A stretch of DNA of 64,000 bases, taken from the NCBI GenBank assembly GCA_963578605.1, contig CAUZEA010000009.1, positions 29,396-93,395 on the forward strand, given 5' to 3'. Numbering within the stretch: the stretch's first letter is position 1; each line of letters begins with the position of its first letter. This document shows, in pieces, positions 1 through 8,579 of this stretch. Source of the stretch: JAKVCB01 sp963578605 (GTDB lineage: Bacteria; Planctomycetota; Planctomycetia; Pirellulales; Lacipirellulaceae). Below the pieces are notes generated by a model. That model did not search any database. It worked only from the letters and a program-made list of their open reading frames with translations, and was not told where the DNA came from. The position numbers and the translations under genes were made by a program.

Positions 1-215
1 CAATCATTAGTGCTTGAACGGAATGACCGGCATCATCGGTCAGGAGCAGACTTCGCTGAGGCCTGTGACACGCACTACCTGCCACAGTAGCCTACCAACC
101 GTAGCTTACGGTGATCCCAGAGGAGGGAATCTAGAACTGGTCGCTGACAAAGATGCCGGGTCTGGCAGTGGCAGATTCGGCAGACAGGTCGCCACCGGCA
201 GGACCGGAAAACAAC
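1..215. other. No intact gene; decayed continuation of the MotE-like remnant
   Basis: No convincing reading frame covers this stretch. All three minus-strand frames, followed on from the end of the neighbouring MotE-like remnant, meet stops or drift into composition unlike a coiled coil. If the ancestral MotE-like gene had the usual length, this is where its coiled coil would lie. This is inference from position only. Confidence 0.3.
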
Positions 216-459
216 TTACCTCCGCAGGGCAAGCGGTTCGTCGAGCAACTCTTGCGATGTTGTGATTACACGTACATTGCCACGGTATTGCATGGAGGCC
301 AATTTGTTCAAGTCAATATCGTGCAGTAACGCCACGGCACGGAAGGTTTTATGATCATCAAAGTTGCCCCGACTGAAACAGGTGAGCGGCGCCCAGGGCC
401 ACCGCAATTACAGCAGCCGTGCAGACGTAACCCACGAGTGCGAACAGCAGCCGAAGCAT
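216..459 (-). pseudogene. Frameshifted MotE-like flagellar membrane protein remnant
   Basis: Starting at 459, one minus frame encodes a single hydrophobic segment (LRLLFALVGYVCTAAVIAVA) that stops at 358 after 33 residues. The frame shifted by one base continues without a gap as a soluble stretch reading DDHKTFRAVALLHDIDLNKL, which stops at 216. A membrane helix followed by a text of this kind, directly after fliJ, is the layout of the MotE-like chaperone of planctomycete flagellar clusters, as I remember that family. Both halves read well but in different frames. The shift lies near 360-375, and deleting one base there would join them. The joined product still ends early and lacks a coiled-coil body. 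A sequencing error is possible for the shift, but the early end suggests real decay. Confidence 0.5.
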
Positions 460-536
460 GGTTCTAACACCGTGACCGGTTTGACAACCGATCCATGATG
501 AGAAAAGGTTAAAACGAACAACACGTTTGCTCGGCG

Positions 537-998
537 CTAGCTGTGCCTGGAAAGTCTGGTTTGCCAAACCATGTTCGTGGCAGCTTCATCCAGTTGTTTT
601 GCTTCTTGTCGCAGTTCGTTCTGGCAGTGTTCTGCGCGGCGGCGGATATCAAGCAGTTCCAGTGTGCGGAAGTGTCGGTTGGCTTCGACCAGCTCCTCTC
701 TGTGGCGCTCTGTTTCTTCGGCTACGACTGCTTGTTGTTCCCGCAAAGTCTTTTCCTGAGCTCTTAAAACAGGTTCGTACCGCATGATGGTGGACAATTT
801 GTCGACATCGACTTGTGGTCCTTGAATTGCAGCCCTTTGCTGCTGGTGGAGTTGGTTCCTTTGATGCGAGAGTTCCGCCCGTTGTTGCTGGAGAATCTCA
901 TTGGCTCGGCAGGCCTCGGTGAGACGGATTCGTTGTTGGTCTCGCTTTGTTTTGCGGCATCTCTTCAAGGTTTCGAGTCGAAAACGGTATTTGCTCAT
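537..998 (-). CDS. fliJ: Flagellar export protein FliJ
   Basis: FliJ is the soluble coiled-coil stalk of the flagellar type III export ATPase, sitting in the centre of the FliI ring and cycling export chaperones. The product is about 153 residues, typical of the family. It opens with the family-like YRFRLETLKRCRKTKRDQQ and is almost entirely Q/E/R-rich heptad helix with no membrane segment. I chose the ATG at 998 because AGGTG lies about 9 bases upstream of it. A GTG at 1010 is in frame but leaves that site inside the gene. It follows fliI by 54 bases and closes the fliFGHIJ run. Sequence alone is weak for FliJ, so the call rests on composition plus position. Confidence 0.85.
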   Translation of the reverse strand: MSKYRFRLETLKRCRKTKRDQQRIRLTEACRANEILQQQRAELSHQRNQLHQQQRAAIQGPQVDVDKLSTIMRYEPVLRAQEKTLREQQAVVAEETERHREELVEANRHFRTLELLDIRRRAEHCQNELRQEAKQLDEAATNMVWQTRLSRHS

Positions 999-1052
999 GG
1001 ACTTTCTCACCTAGTCGGTTCATCAAAAAGCTGGTTCGGTGGGAAAACTTGA

Positions 1053-2423
1053 TTACGCGGCTTTGGTTTGTTGGGCCATGGAGGCATTGTCTGGGGCAAC
1101 GAGCGGGGTAGGGGGGCTTGCAAGTTTCTGATCACATGTGCGCGCTAACGCGACCAGTTGGGAGCGCGCTTCCTCCGGGGAAAATACTTCAGCAATGTGT
1201 TGCTGCAGAAGTTCATCAATCGAGTTCCGCATCTCGACCGCGACGTCAACTTCTCGATTGTTACCATGGCGGTAAGCACCAATTGAGAGCAAATCTTCGT
1301 TGTCACGATAGGCCACCAAGAGTTTTCTAATGGTGCGAGCTGCCTCAAGCTGCGCGGGCGTTGCTACCCGGGTCATCAGGCGACTGACGCTCTCCAAAAC
1401 GTCAATGGCCGGGTAATGTCCCCGCGCCGCGAGCTGGCGGCTCAGACAGATGTGCCCATCGAGTAGTCCCCGAATCGCGTCGGCGACCGGCTCAGTCGGA
1501 TCATCACCTTCGACAAGTACCGAATAATAGGCGGTGATGCTTCCGGTGGGGCCACGACCAGCCCTCTCCAATAGTTTTGGCAGAGCCGAAAACACCGACG
1601 GCGGATATCCACGGGTGGTCGGAGGCTCGCCGGCGGCCAGGCCAATTTCACGCTGGGCCATTGCGAACCGCGTTATCGAATCGAACAGCAACAACACGTT
1701 TTTACCTTGGTCTCGAAAGTACTCGGCAATTGCCGTCGCTGTAAACGCAGCTTGGGTTCGCCGGAGTGCTGATTCATTGCTTGTTGCTACGACGACCACA
1801 GCGCGGGCAAGCCCTTCGCGACCAAGCTCCCGGTCGAGGAATTCGTTGACCTCGCGACCTCGTTCACCGACCAACCCGATGACAATGACATCCGCTTCGG
1901 ACCGCTTACACATCATTCCCAGCAAAACACTTTTACCAACGCCCGACCCGGAGAAGATGCCGAGCCGTTGTCCACGGCCGCACGAGAGCATCGTGTCGAC
2001 GGCTCGTATACCCGTGGAGAGCGGTGTATCGATGGGGGGCCGTTCGGTTGGAAGCGGTGGCCTCCGGTCGAGACGTGAAAGACCGCTTAACATCGGCCGC
2101 GGCCGACCGTCGATCGGATTGCCGTGTGCATCAACCACGCGTCCTAACAGGTTGGGACCCACTCGCAAAGACCGTGCCGTACGGGTCAGGCAAACGCGAT
2201 TTCCGTGCCGCACCCCGGTAATACCGGTAAACAAAAAGACCAGCGTGAGGTTTTCACGAAATCCAATCACTTCACCTTCGGTGGGCCCGCCAGAGACACG
2301 TTCGACCTCCACCACCGCCCCGACCGGTGCTGGAAAGTTCGCCACGGCAGCCGTATCACCAACGGTTTCGATAACGCGGCCAGTGAGGGCGGCTGTCATC
2401 GTATGTTGCAAAATCTCGTCCAT
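1053..2423 (-). CDS. fliI: Flagellum-specific export ATPase FliI
   Basis: FliI is the hexameric ATPase at the cytoplasmic face of the flagellar export gate, which helps unload substrates delivered with FliH and FliJ. The 456-residue length is normal. Visible features are an N-terminal beta-barrel (about 1-100), a Walker A loop GSGVGKS at 159-165, the family segment GLVGERGREVNEFLDREL, and a Walker B ending NVLLLFDSITRFAMAQRE. The stretch GEPPTTRGYPPSVFS is characteristic of flagellar and type III ATPases and separates them from F1 beta. It sits between fliH and fliJ in the expected order. All catalytic motifs look intact, so this gene appears functional even though both ends of the cluster are damaged. 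Confidence 0.97.
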   Translation of the reverse strand: MDEILQHTMTAALTGRVIETVGDTAAVANFPAPVGAVVEVERVSGGPTEGEVIGFRENLTLVFLFTGITGVRHGNRVCLTRTARSLRVGPNLLGRVVDAHGNPIDGRPRPMLSGLSRLDRRPPLPTERPPIDTPLSTGIRAVDTMLSCGRGQRLGIFSGSGVGKSVLLGMMCKRSEADVIVIGLVGERGREVNEFLDRELGREGLARAVVVVATSNESALRRTQAAFTATAIAEYFRDQGKNVLLLFDSITRFAMAQREIGLAAGEPPTTRGYPPSVFSALPKLLERAGRGPTGSITAYYSVLVEGDDPTEPVADAIRGLLDGHICLSRQLAARGHYPAIDVLESVSRLMTRVATPAQLEAARTIRKLLVAYRDNEDLLSIGAYRHGNNREVDVAVEMRNSIDELLQQHIAEVFSPEEARSQLVALARTCDQKLASPPTPLVAPDNASMAQQTKAA

Positions 2424-2471
2424 CGTGGTTGCGATCTTTTCTGCCTGGTCGCCGTTTCCGTCACGCCAGGT

Positions 2472-3143
2472 TTAGGGGACCGTGAGTTCCGTTTCAATCC
2501 GGGCAAGTTGCGACTCGATTGTAAGATCGATCTCACCAAACCTGGTCATCACGCGGCAGCCACCGGGTGGTACGTTTGGGTCGGCGGTCACGGTCACGGG
2601 AGCAAGTTGTCCAACCGCTAGCGCCAGTTGCTCAACCTGTTGCCCCAGGTTCTCGTGGTCCTTCGGGTTCAGGCAAACGACAATTTCTGTGGAACCAGCA
2701 GCCAGTGTGAGGCCATCTCGGACCAAATCGAGAGTGATCTGCGGGGTTTGGCTTAGCTCTCGTCGAATGATGCGTTCAGCGATCGCCGTGGCAAATTTGA
2801 TGGCTGAAGCTTGCCAGTGATCCAGCCATTGCCCGCGGGCATCTTCCAGTTCGGAGACGAGACGATTGATTGCCGGTACAAGAGTTTCTATTTGCTTGGC
2901 GACTTTTTCGTCCAGGATGCGGTCAATCGCTTTCTCGGCAGCCAGGTGCCCCGCTTCTTCTGCCCGGCGCCGGATTTGCTCGGCTTGCTGATGGGCGGTG
3001 GCGATAATGCCCGCAGCCTGATCGCGCACCTTACCCAGGTATTCGTCGGCCTGATCTCGCAAGTCCTCCAAGCGAAACGCCACGGGTTGCACCACCGTGG
3101 TGCCCTGCCGTTGACTGCCGGAACTTTTTATAATCGTAGCCAT
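2472..3143 (-). CDS. fliH: Flagellar assembly protein FliH
   Basis: FliH is the peripheral-stalk-like regulator that binds FliI and links it to the C-ring. The 223-residue product has an extended N-terminus, a long Q/A/E-rich helix (about 35-95) with small-residue spacing (AHQQAEQIRRRAEEAGHLAA), and a C-terminal globular part resembling the V/F-type ATPase E/delta subunit (CRVMTRFGEIDLTIESQLARIE). That ending matches the conserved closing segment of FliH. It begins 18 bases after fliG and ends 48 bases before fliI, so one transcript is likely. FliH is poorly conserved, and the assignment uses the C-terminal motif and gene order. Confidence 0.88.
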   Translation of the reverse strand: MATIIKSSGSQRQGTTVVQPVAFRLEDLRDQADEYLGKVRDQAAGIIATAHQQAEQIRRRAEEAGHLAAEKAIDRILDEKVAKQIETLVPAINRLVSELEDARGQWLDHWQASAIKFATAIAERIIRRELSQTPQITLDLVRDGLTLAAGSTEIVVCLNPKDHENLGQQVEQLALAVGQLAPVTVTADPNVPPGGCRVMTRFGEIDLTIESQLARIETELTVP

Positions 3144-3161
3144 GTCGAACCTGTGACGTGT

Positions 3162-4379
3162 TTACGTTAGGGAGGTAAACCTCGGCGACGAAGGCTCAGA
3201 AAGGAATTGTGTGGCTGTTGCCGCGAGCGATTGCCGGGCCCGCTGAACATCACTCAGACGTGTGGGTCCGAGTTCGTAAAGGCTGTGGCGAAATTGACGC
3301 GCCAACTTCTTTGGTAGTTGTGATGTGATTCGAGTGACGAGTGTGTCATCAGCACTAGCCAGAGCCAGGCGAAGCACTTCACGGTCCACGGTGCAGAATA
3401 TGGCGTGAAGGGTTGTGGTATCCAAAGAAGCCAGGTTTTCAAAGGGAATTGCCGGGTGGGCAGCTTTGACTGGCTCCAAGGCCGGTTTTGCTGTCGACTC
3501 CGCCGTGGGTTGCTCTCGTAGGGTTGGCTGGTTTGAAGGGGCCGCCCGACCAACGTTCTGGCTGGCTGTTGATCTCGCCAATTGGGACCAAGTGACCGGT
3601 TGAGCGGTGTTGGTGCTCGCGGTTTGCGGTGTGGATTGGTGGCTTGAGTGAACATCGTCAATTTTGACGCTCAACTGGTCGGCCAATTGCCGTTTGTGCT
3701 TCTGAAGTTCGGTAAGTAGTTGTTGCCGGTTTGATGCATTGGAGGCCGCCAGAATTCTAACCGCATGGTTGGTGCGATCGTTGTCAATTTGGTACTGCTT
3801 GGGCTGCTTTTTGACCCAAATGGCCAATTCCTGCTCAATTGCCCGCAAGCTCTCCAGGTCCGCAGTTCCGATGACGGCAAGTCGTTCGATGACTTCCAGC
3901 TGGCGCGTCACGGGCAACACCTCAAGGAGTGTGGCCGCACGTTGATCGTCCAGGTAGGAAAGTACAACGGCGATTGTTTGCGCCTGTTCTCGGGCCAGGT
4001 GAGGAGCGAGGTCTTTAGCCACGGCATGGTCCAGGAACACAAACAAGGGGTGGGGAGATTCGTAGCCGGCGTTTTCTGGTGGGTTCTTCTGACTGACAGG
4101 TTCAACGTCGGCAGTAAACAGTGAGTCGGCAAGTTCCACCCCGGATTGGCAATTCTCAGACGTTACCACACCGGCGGAGCGAAACTCCGCAACGACATCG
4201 GCCCGTTCGTCGGCATCGATGTTACCAAGGGACGAAACTGCATCACGTATTTGCTGGACTTCCGGGGTCGAGAGCTGGGTAAGCAGTGTAGCAGCGGTGT
4301 CGCTGTCGAGGCTCCGAACCAGAATTGCCGCTTTGCGGAGCGAAGAGGAACGGCCCATAGTGGGGTGGGGTCTTGTCAT
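3162..4379 (-). CDS. fliG: Flagellar motor switch protein FliG (with long linker)
   Basis: FliG is the rotor C-ring subunit that joins the MS-ring protein FliF to FliM and carries the torque-generating charged helix. The N-terminal domain reads RKAAILVRSLDSDTAATLLTQL. The middle domain carries EQAQTIAVVLSYL in place of the usual EHPQTIA. The C-terminal domain runs from FENLASLDTTTLHAIF to ELGPTRLSDVQRARQ, matching the GPxRLxDVExAQ torque helix. At 405 residues it is longer than the usual 330-350. The extra length is a Q/T/S/P-rich linker at roughly 225-300 between the middle and C-terminal domains. Gene order fliF-fliG-fliH supports the call. Two start codons are possible (4379 or ATG at 4358). 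Confidence 0.9.
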   Translation of the reverse strand: MTRPHPTMGRSSSLRKAAILVRSLDSDTAATLLTQLSTPEVQQIRDAVSSLGNIDADERADVVAEFRSAGVVTSENCQSGVELADSLFTADVEPVSQKNPPENAGYESPHPLFVFLDHAVAKDLAPHLAREQAQTIAVVLSYLDDQRAATLLEVLPVTRQLEVIERLAVIGTADLESLRAIEQELAIWVKKQPKQYQIDNDRTNHAVRILAASNASNRQQLLTELQKHKRQLADQLSVKIDDVHSSHQSTPQTASTNTAQPVTWSQLARSTASQNVGRAAPSNQPTLREQPTAESTAKPALEPVKAAHPAIPFENLASLDTTTLHAIFCTVDREVLRLALASADDTLVTRITSQLPKKLARQFRHSLYELGPTRLSDVQRARQSLAATATQFLSEPSSPRFTSLT

Positions 4380-4436
4380 CGACTGGTGCCTTAAGGTAGT
4401 GGTCCGAAGTGGTGGGGTCGGCTATGCCAACAAGAA

Positions 4437-6092
4437 TCATGCAGCTTTGCCGATCCAGTTGCGGAGAATGGTGGCCGCCGCGTCAGGGTCATCATGGACG
4501 ATCTCAACGAGATCGTCTGACAGGGAAGATTCAGTCTTCCCATGGAGTTTGGGTATCGAATTCCTACCCTGATTCTTTTCAGGAGAGGAACTTTCATCGT
4601 CGTGCTCGCCCAGGTTTTCCTCCTGTCTGGCGACGGCTAAGTCTCTGTTGCGAGTGTGAGAACTGGTCATCGAACGGAGCATGAGCAGGCTCAGCATGGC
4701 CAGTCCAACCATGCTCAGAGAACCCCAGTTGCGGTCAGTCCAGGCCAAGGCCGTGTTAGCGAGCGAGGGTGCCGGGGACGGAGGGGGGGTTACGGAATCG
4801 ACGAATTCAACCGTCACGTGCTTGGTCGATTCTGCGCCTTCAATATGCCCCGGGAGGAGCGGTTCGACGAGATTCTCAATAATTCTCTTTTGTTCCTCTG
4901 CCAGCGTGTCGAGTTCCTGTTGATTGGGTTCACGGGAAGCCTGGCCGGCCGGAGTTGGGCTGCGATTTCGCCACACCTGGAGCAAGTAACCACGTGGCAC
5001 GGCAATCGTGGTCCACACTTGAGTTGGGAGGTGTCCTGATTTGTGAACCGACTGATTCGTGAAGCCGACCACGCTTTCCTCATCGTTAGTCCTGTTTGTT
5101 GTGTTGTTGCGGTTTGTCTTGGCGGTAAGTGCCTCCTGCTGACGGACTGGTCCTTGTGCTTCGAGTCCTGACCGCCCTCCCGCATCAGCGGTTGTTTGTT
5201 CCGAAGATTCTTTGACGTTGGTTGACCGCACGACGGTTGTTTTCAGGTCGGGTTTGACGGTGCGGGTGGTGTTTTCCGCAACGTTTTCCAGTTCGGCATT
5301 AACTTGGACACGAATGCCTGGGATGTAATCGAGTTCGTGCAGAATGGCAGTCCGCTGATGTTCGTTAAACTTGGCCCGTTCGCGGAGGTAGACGTCATCG
5401 AACGCCTCGGGAGAAATTCCGCTGGCTGCGTACGACGAGTCGTCGCCCAAACTCGTCACGGCGACTTCCTCGGGTTTCAGCCCAATGACCGAGTGGGCTA
5501 CCAGTCGTTGGATCGCCTTTTTTCGCTGGTAGGTGAGTGATTCGCCGGGGAGGGGCTGGACATTGACCGAGCTGGTGACTTGTTTGGGGCGGTTCCACCC
5601 GCTGGCGGGTTGTTCGTCGTAGAGCACGATAGCGTCTTCGACCCAGTTCATCGCGCGGACAATCTCAGAGAGCGTTTCGGTTTTAGCAATCTGCAATCGT
5701 TGTCGGGTTCGGTCGCGAGATTCCCAAATCCCACCTTCCTTGAGCGAGTTTCCCATCAGGTCGTGGAAGTTGCGTGGTAATGCGCCTTCTTCGGCAACGG
5801 CGGCAAGGTATTCATGTTTTTTCCCCGCCGGGACTCGAATGCGATTGCCCTCGCGCTGCTGTCCCGAAAGCCCCCGCTTGGCAATGGCTGCTTCGATCCG
5901 GTCTAGCTGACTTGCGGGAAGATGCTCGCCACCAAACAGGTAGACATCCGGCACAGCTGCCCGTTGTTGCAACAGGAACCCCAAACTGACGAAGACCACT
6001 GCCAGCAAAAGCCAGGCAAGGATATGCGCACCGGGGGTCATTGACTGGAGCAGGTCCCGCAGTTGGGTGGTAGCAGTATTCAAGAAGTTCAT
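4437..6092 (-). CDS. fliF: Flagellar MS-ring protein FliF
   Basis: FliF forms the MS-ring in the inner membrane, the base on which rod, export gate and C-ring assemble. The 551-residue product has an N-terminal membrane helix at about 22-42, a secretion-ring domain with the family segment GNSLKEGGIWESRDRTRQRL, and a second periplasmic ring-building motif. A low-complexity N/T-rich stretch follows at about 290-345, then a second membrane helix at about 456-475. The cytoplasmic tail ends DLVEIVHDDPDAAATILRNW, the conserved FliG-binding end. It is the first intact gene of the fliFGHIJ run. The rod and hook genes flgB, flgC and fliE, which often precede fliF, are not in this window. Confidence 0.95.
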   Translation of the reverse strand: MNFLNTATTQLRDLLQSMTPGAHILAWLLLAVVFVSLGFLLQQRAAVPDVYLFGGEHLPASQLDRIEAAIAKRGLSGQQREGNRIRVPAGKKHEYLAAVAEEGALPRNFHDLMGNSLKEGGIWESRDRTRQRLQIAKTETLSEIVRAMNWVEDAIVLYDEQPASGWNRPKQVTSSVNVQPLPGESLTYQRKKAIQRLVAHSVIGLKPEEVAVTSLGDDSSYAASGISPEAFDDVYLRERAKFNEHQRTAILHELDYIPGIRVQVNAELENVAENTTRTVKPDLKTTVVRSTNVKESSEQTTADAGGRSGLEAQGPVRQQEALTAKTNRNNTTNRTNDEESVVGFTNQSVHKSGHLPTQVWTTIAVPRGYLLQVWRNRSPTPAGQASREPNQQELDTLAEEQKRIIENLVEPLLPGHIEGAESTKHVTVEFVDSVTPPPSPAPSLANTALAWTDRNWGSLSMVGLAMLSLLMLRSMTSSHTRNRDLAVARQEENLGEHDDESSSPEKNQGRNSIPKLHGKTESSLSDDLVEIVHDDPDAAATILRNWIGKAA

Positions 6093-6284
6093 TCTTGGAA
6101 ACAGTCGTTGTTGTGAATTAGGGATAAGCGTGACTTACTGTGCGAGGAAGGTAACGCTGGCAAGTACGCCCCGCTGCTTATGAAGTCATATCCGGATTTC
6201 CTGGATTTCGCGATAAACGTCCATTGGCGTGCTGGCGTGAAGTTCACGACCTGTTCCCGGATCGGCATGAGCGGTGATCCTCAC

Positions 6285-6398
6285 TCATTCGACATCGAGT
6301 GGCCGGTGTTGAATCTCCGGGACCCGTTCCAGGCTGTCGATGGCCAGGATACGGCCTGCGTATTGGGCTGGTTCGTTCGATAACGAGGAGTTGGTCAT
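6285..6398 (-). pseudogene. Short response-regulator-like fragment coupled to the kinase remnant
   Basis: An ATG at 6398 overlaps the stop of the sensor-kinase remnant as ATGA, a classical coupled junction. The frame runs for 37 residues and includes YAGRILAIDSLERVPEI, faintly like the first strand of a receiver domain (GRILxVDD), then stops. Another fragment in the following bases (STPMDVYREIQEIRI) is also helix-like but in a different frame. My reading is the relic of a response regulator once paired with the kinase. The evidence is thin and it may be chance. Confidence 0.3.
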
Positions 6399-7138
6399 GC
6401 GGCGGCGGCTCCTCGTGTTTTACTTGGGATGCGAATCGTAAAGGCGGCACCCCCCTCCGGACAATTGATTGCCGAAACGGTACCCCCGTGCGATTCGACA
6501 ATACGGGACACGACCGAAAGTCCCAACCCGCTACCGGTCGACTTGGTACTGTAGAAGGGTTCGAAGAGACACTTCTTTTCCTCTTCATTCAGTCCAGGAC
6601 CGGAGTCGGCAATTTCGAGTTCGAATCCAAATGGCCCCTCGTAAGAAGTGATGACCAGGTGGCCACCTTTGGGCATAGCATCGACCGCGTTGAGCACCAG
6701 GTTGAGGATGGCTCGCTGCATCATTTCCCGGTCTGCATGCAAAAGCGTATGGGGGGGTACGTCGCGATCGACCTCGATGGCTTGCGCATCGAGCTGTGGT
6801 TCGAGTGAATCACACACTTCGTTTACGATGTCACAAACAAGAAATGTTTCCCGTTGGGGATCCTGATATGCAGTAAAGCTGAGGAGATCGTTCACGATGG
6901 CATCCAGGGCGTGAAACCCTGCCTCGATTTTTGCTTAAATGTCCAGGCTGGCGATATCATCCGCCAGCCGCCGTCGGAAAAATGTCATGGTCAATGTGAC
7001 CGGCACGAGGCTATTGGGTACCTTGTGGGCGACGTGTGACCCCATTTGGCCCAAATCAGGCAGGCTGTTTTTGCGTGCAAATTCACGATCCTTGACTTCC
7101 AACTCATTCGTAAGGCGAGCGACCTCGGCGATAAGCAC
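6395..7138 (-). pseudogene. NtrB/AtoS-type sensor histidine kinase, interrupted by an in-frame stop
   Basis: Both parts read as one orthodox histidine kinase in a single frame. First come LTNELEVKDREFARKNSLPD and LGQMGSHVAHKVPNSLVPVT (H-box), then RRRLADDIASLDI. A TAA at 6937-6935 is followed in the same frame by AKIEAGFHALDAIVNDLLSF, an N-box (RAILNLVLNAVDAMPKGG), a G1 box (IADSGPGLNEE) and a G2 box (STGSGLGLSVVSRIVESHGG). The stop falls in the middle of the dimerisation helix, so it removes the whole ATPase domain. The H-box is also eroded: HKVPNS where HEIRNP is expected. Upstream of 7138 the frame hits a TGA almost at once, so the N-terminus is missing too. Such kinases often sit next to flagellar genes as flagellar regulators. 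Confidence 0.75.
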
Positions 7139-7529
7139 CAGACAAATTCAGGCTGGCCACAGGAGTTACTCAACGGCGTGGTTGGTAGAAAAGCGGCCAG
7201 TTTGTACCGCACCAGGAAGTCGAGTGTCAATGTGGTTTCTCCGGCGGCACACTGCTAGTACTGCTAGTACTGTGTAGGAACCGGTTCGCTGTCGTTGGTG
7301 ATCGTTGGGCGTGGAACTCGGCATTGCCCGCTAGCAGGCATACCAGCTGCCGAATGTTTGCTATCACTAACAGCGATCTTCCTGGTGATCGGTTTTTGCT
7401 TTAGCCCGTCGTAGCTGCCTTTGGTGAACTGGTTGCCAAGGGTCTCGGGAATGCACCCCCGGTGTACGTGCTGAAGGGCCAGCAATACGCGACCGTAGAA
7501 AAGAGGCGAGACTCAACGCAGTTTGCTGC
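7139..7529. other. No intact gene; short triplicated motif
   Basis: No supportable gene. The part next to the kinase remnant may be its eroded N-terminus, since one minus frame has a hydrophobic-then-charged text, but nothing aligns confidently. Around 7251-7272 the 9-base unit ACTGCTAGT occurs twice in direct repeat with a partial third copy. Confidence 0.35.
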
Positions 7530-8276
7530 TCAGGTCTTCTCGCATACGATGCTCATCACCCAATGGTCCAGATCGTTGAGCATGGTGGTTCTCAGGTCAT
7601 CTGCACAAGGGTACTGTCGCAAGGCGACGATCATCCCAGCGCTGTGCAAGAGCCTCAAATTGTCGCAAACGAGCTGTTGATCGAAGACGCTTGCGTTCTG
7701 TCCACACGCCAGGAGCAGCGGCAGTCGGCGCAACCGGTTCACGTGGTGCAGCGGACGGTGGCATTCTGGCAGAGAGCCTCCGATGGTTGCGACCCCTTTG
7801 AATTGTTCTGGATGATTCCAGGCAATGCGGACAGCCATCGTACCACCGCACCCATAGCCAGCGAGGAAAATCCGCTCGTTGGGGATGTTGAATTGGCGTT
7901 TGGCGATGTCAATACAATCGAAGACACGGTCTTCGGCCAGTTCGATGTGTGCTGGCGACTGTTTCCAAGAAAACGCGTTGACCGAATCTTCTTCGAGAAT
8001 GGTACCTCTGGGAGCAACCGCTACGTAATTGCGCAGGCTCACCATTGGCATTACTTGCTGGAGTTGCCGTTCGTTGCCCGACGGTCCATGAAGCCAAACG
8101 ACCAGCGGATACGAATACCGCTGTTCGTAATGCATGGGGACAAAAATCGCGTGATCAGTAACCTCTCCCGTCGCAATTTGAGGGAGTGGTTCCTGGTCGG
8201 CCGTGATCGAGTTGTAAGATGAGAGTTGGTCGAGGTTTGTTAATGTATCTTCTGATAGCGGGGCAACACGGTTCAT
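7530..8276 (-). CDS. Alpha/beta-hydrolase (esterase-like) lacking its nucleophile
   Basis: The 248-residue product has the fold signature of the phospholipase/carboxylesterase and PHB-depolymerase-type hydrolases. An oxyanion-type loop VVWLHGPSGNE (59-69) is present, and a nucleophile elbow sits at 138-146 followed by AVRIAWNHPEQFKGVATIGG. The nucleophile elbow reads G-Y-G-C-G-G where families have G-x-S-x-G-G, so position 142 is glycine. The C-terminal segment QYPCADDLRTTML aligns with the usual YPCGHELTxxML, which puts aspartate 226 where the catalytic histidine should be. The reading frame is otherwise intact and free of stops. I infer a hydrolase fold without hydrolase chemistry, possibly a binding protein or an early pseudogene. 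It lies between the decayed kinase and mdh. Confidence 0.8.
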   Translation of the reverse strand: MNRVAPLSEDTLTNLDQLSSYNSITADQEPLPQIATGEVTDHAIFVPMHYEQRYSYPLVVWLHGPSGNERQLQQVMPMVSLRNYVAVAPRGTILEEDSVNAFSWKQSPAHIELAEDRVFDCIDIAKRQFNIPNERIFLAGYGCGGTMAVRIAWNHPEQFKGVATIGGSLPECHRPLHHVNRLRRLPLLLACGQNASVFDQQLVCDNLRLLHSAGMIVALRQYPCADDLRTTMLNDLDHWVMSIVCEKT

Positions 8277-8579
8277 GCTCCGACCTGACTATCGGGGGTG
8301 TTTGGGGGAAACTCTCGGCGACAACCTGCCTTACCACGTGACTCGATGTTAAAGTGGATATGCTTCGGCAGGCAAAGGGGGGGTGTGCTGCGTATCGGAA
8401 AACCGATGTTCGGCTGCCAACTTTACTGCAGTCGCCGACAGATGTCAACGGTAAGCTATCCGCAGGGCACAAAAAAGAACCCGCAGTGCGGAAAATCTGG
8501 AGTCGAAAGAAGTTTCAGGCTAGTTTCAAAGACAAAATGCTAGCATGCCATTTGTGGAATAACACTTTTGTACAAATCG
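8277..8579. other. Intergenic region between mdh and the esterase-like gene
   Basis: About 300 bases lie between two minus-strand genes. It should contain the mdh 3' end and the esterase promoter. A plus-strand frame across 8354-8605 exists, but it runs into the mdh 3' end and has no family signature. I see no clear hairpin with a T tract. Confidence 0.3.

Noticed and set aside
355..380. Programmed frameshift in the MotE-like gene
   Set aside because: No slippery heptamer is seen, and even the joined frame ends early, so a simple mutation is likelier.
1534..2475. Long plus-strand open frame of 313 codons
   Set aside because: It is antisense to fliI, which has every ATPase motif. The frame is S/R/T/P-rich and shows no fold, as expected from the opposite strand of a GC-rich gene.
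6935..6937. Recoding of the kinase stop (selenocysteine or read-through)
   Set aside because: The codon is TAA, not TGA, and the H-box is also eroded and the N-terminus missing, so decay fits better.
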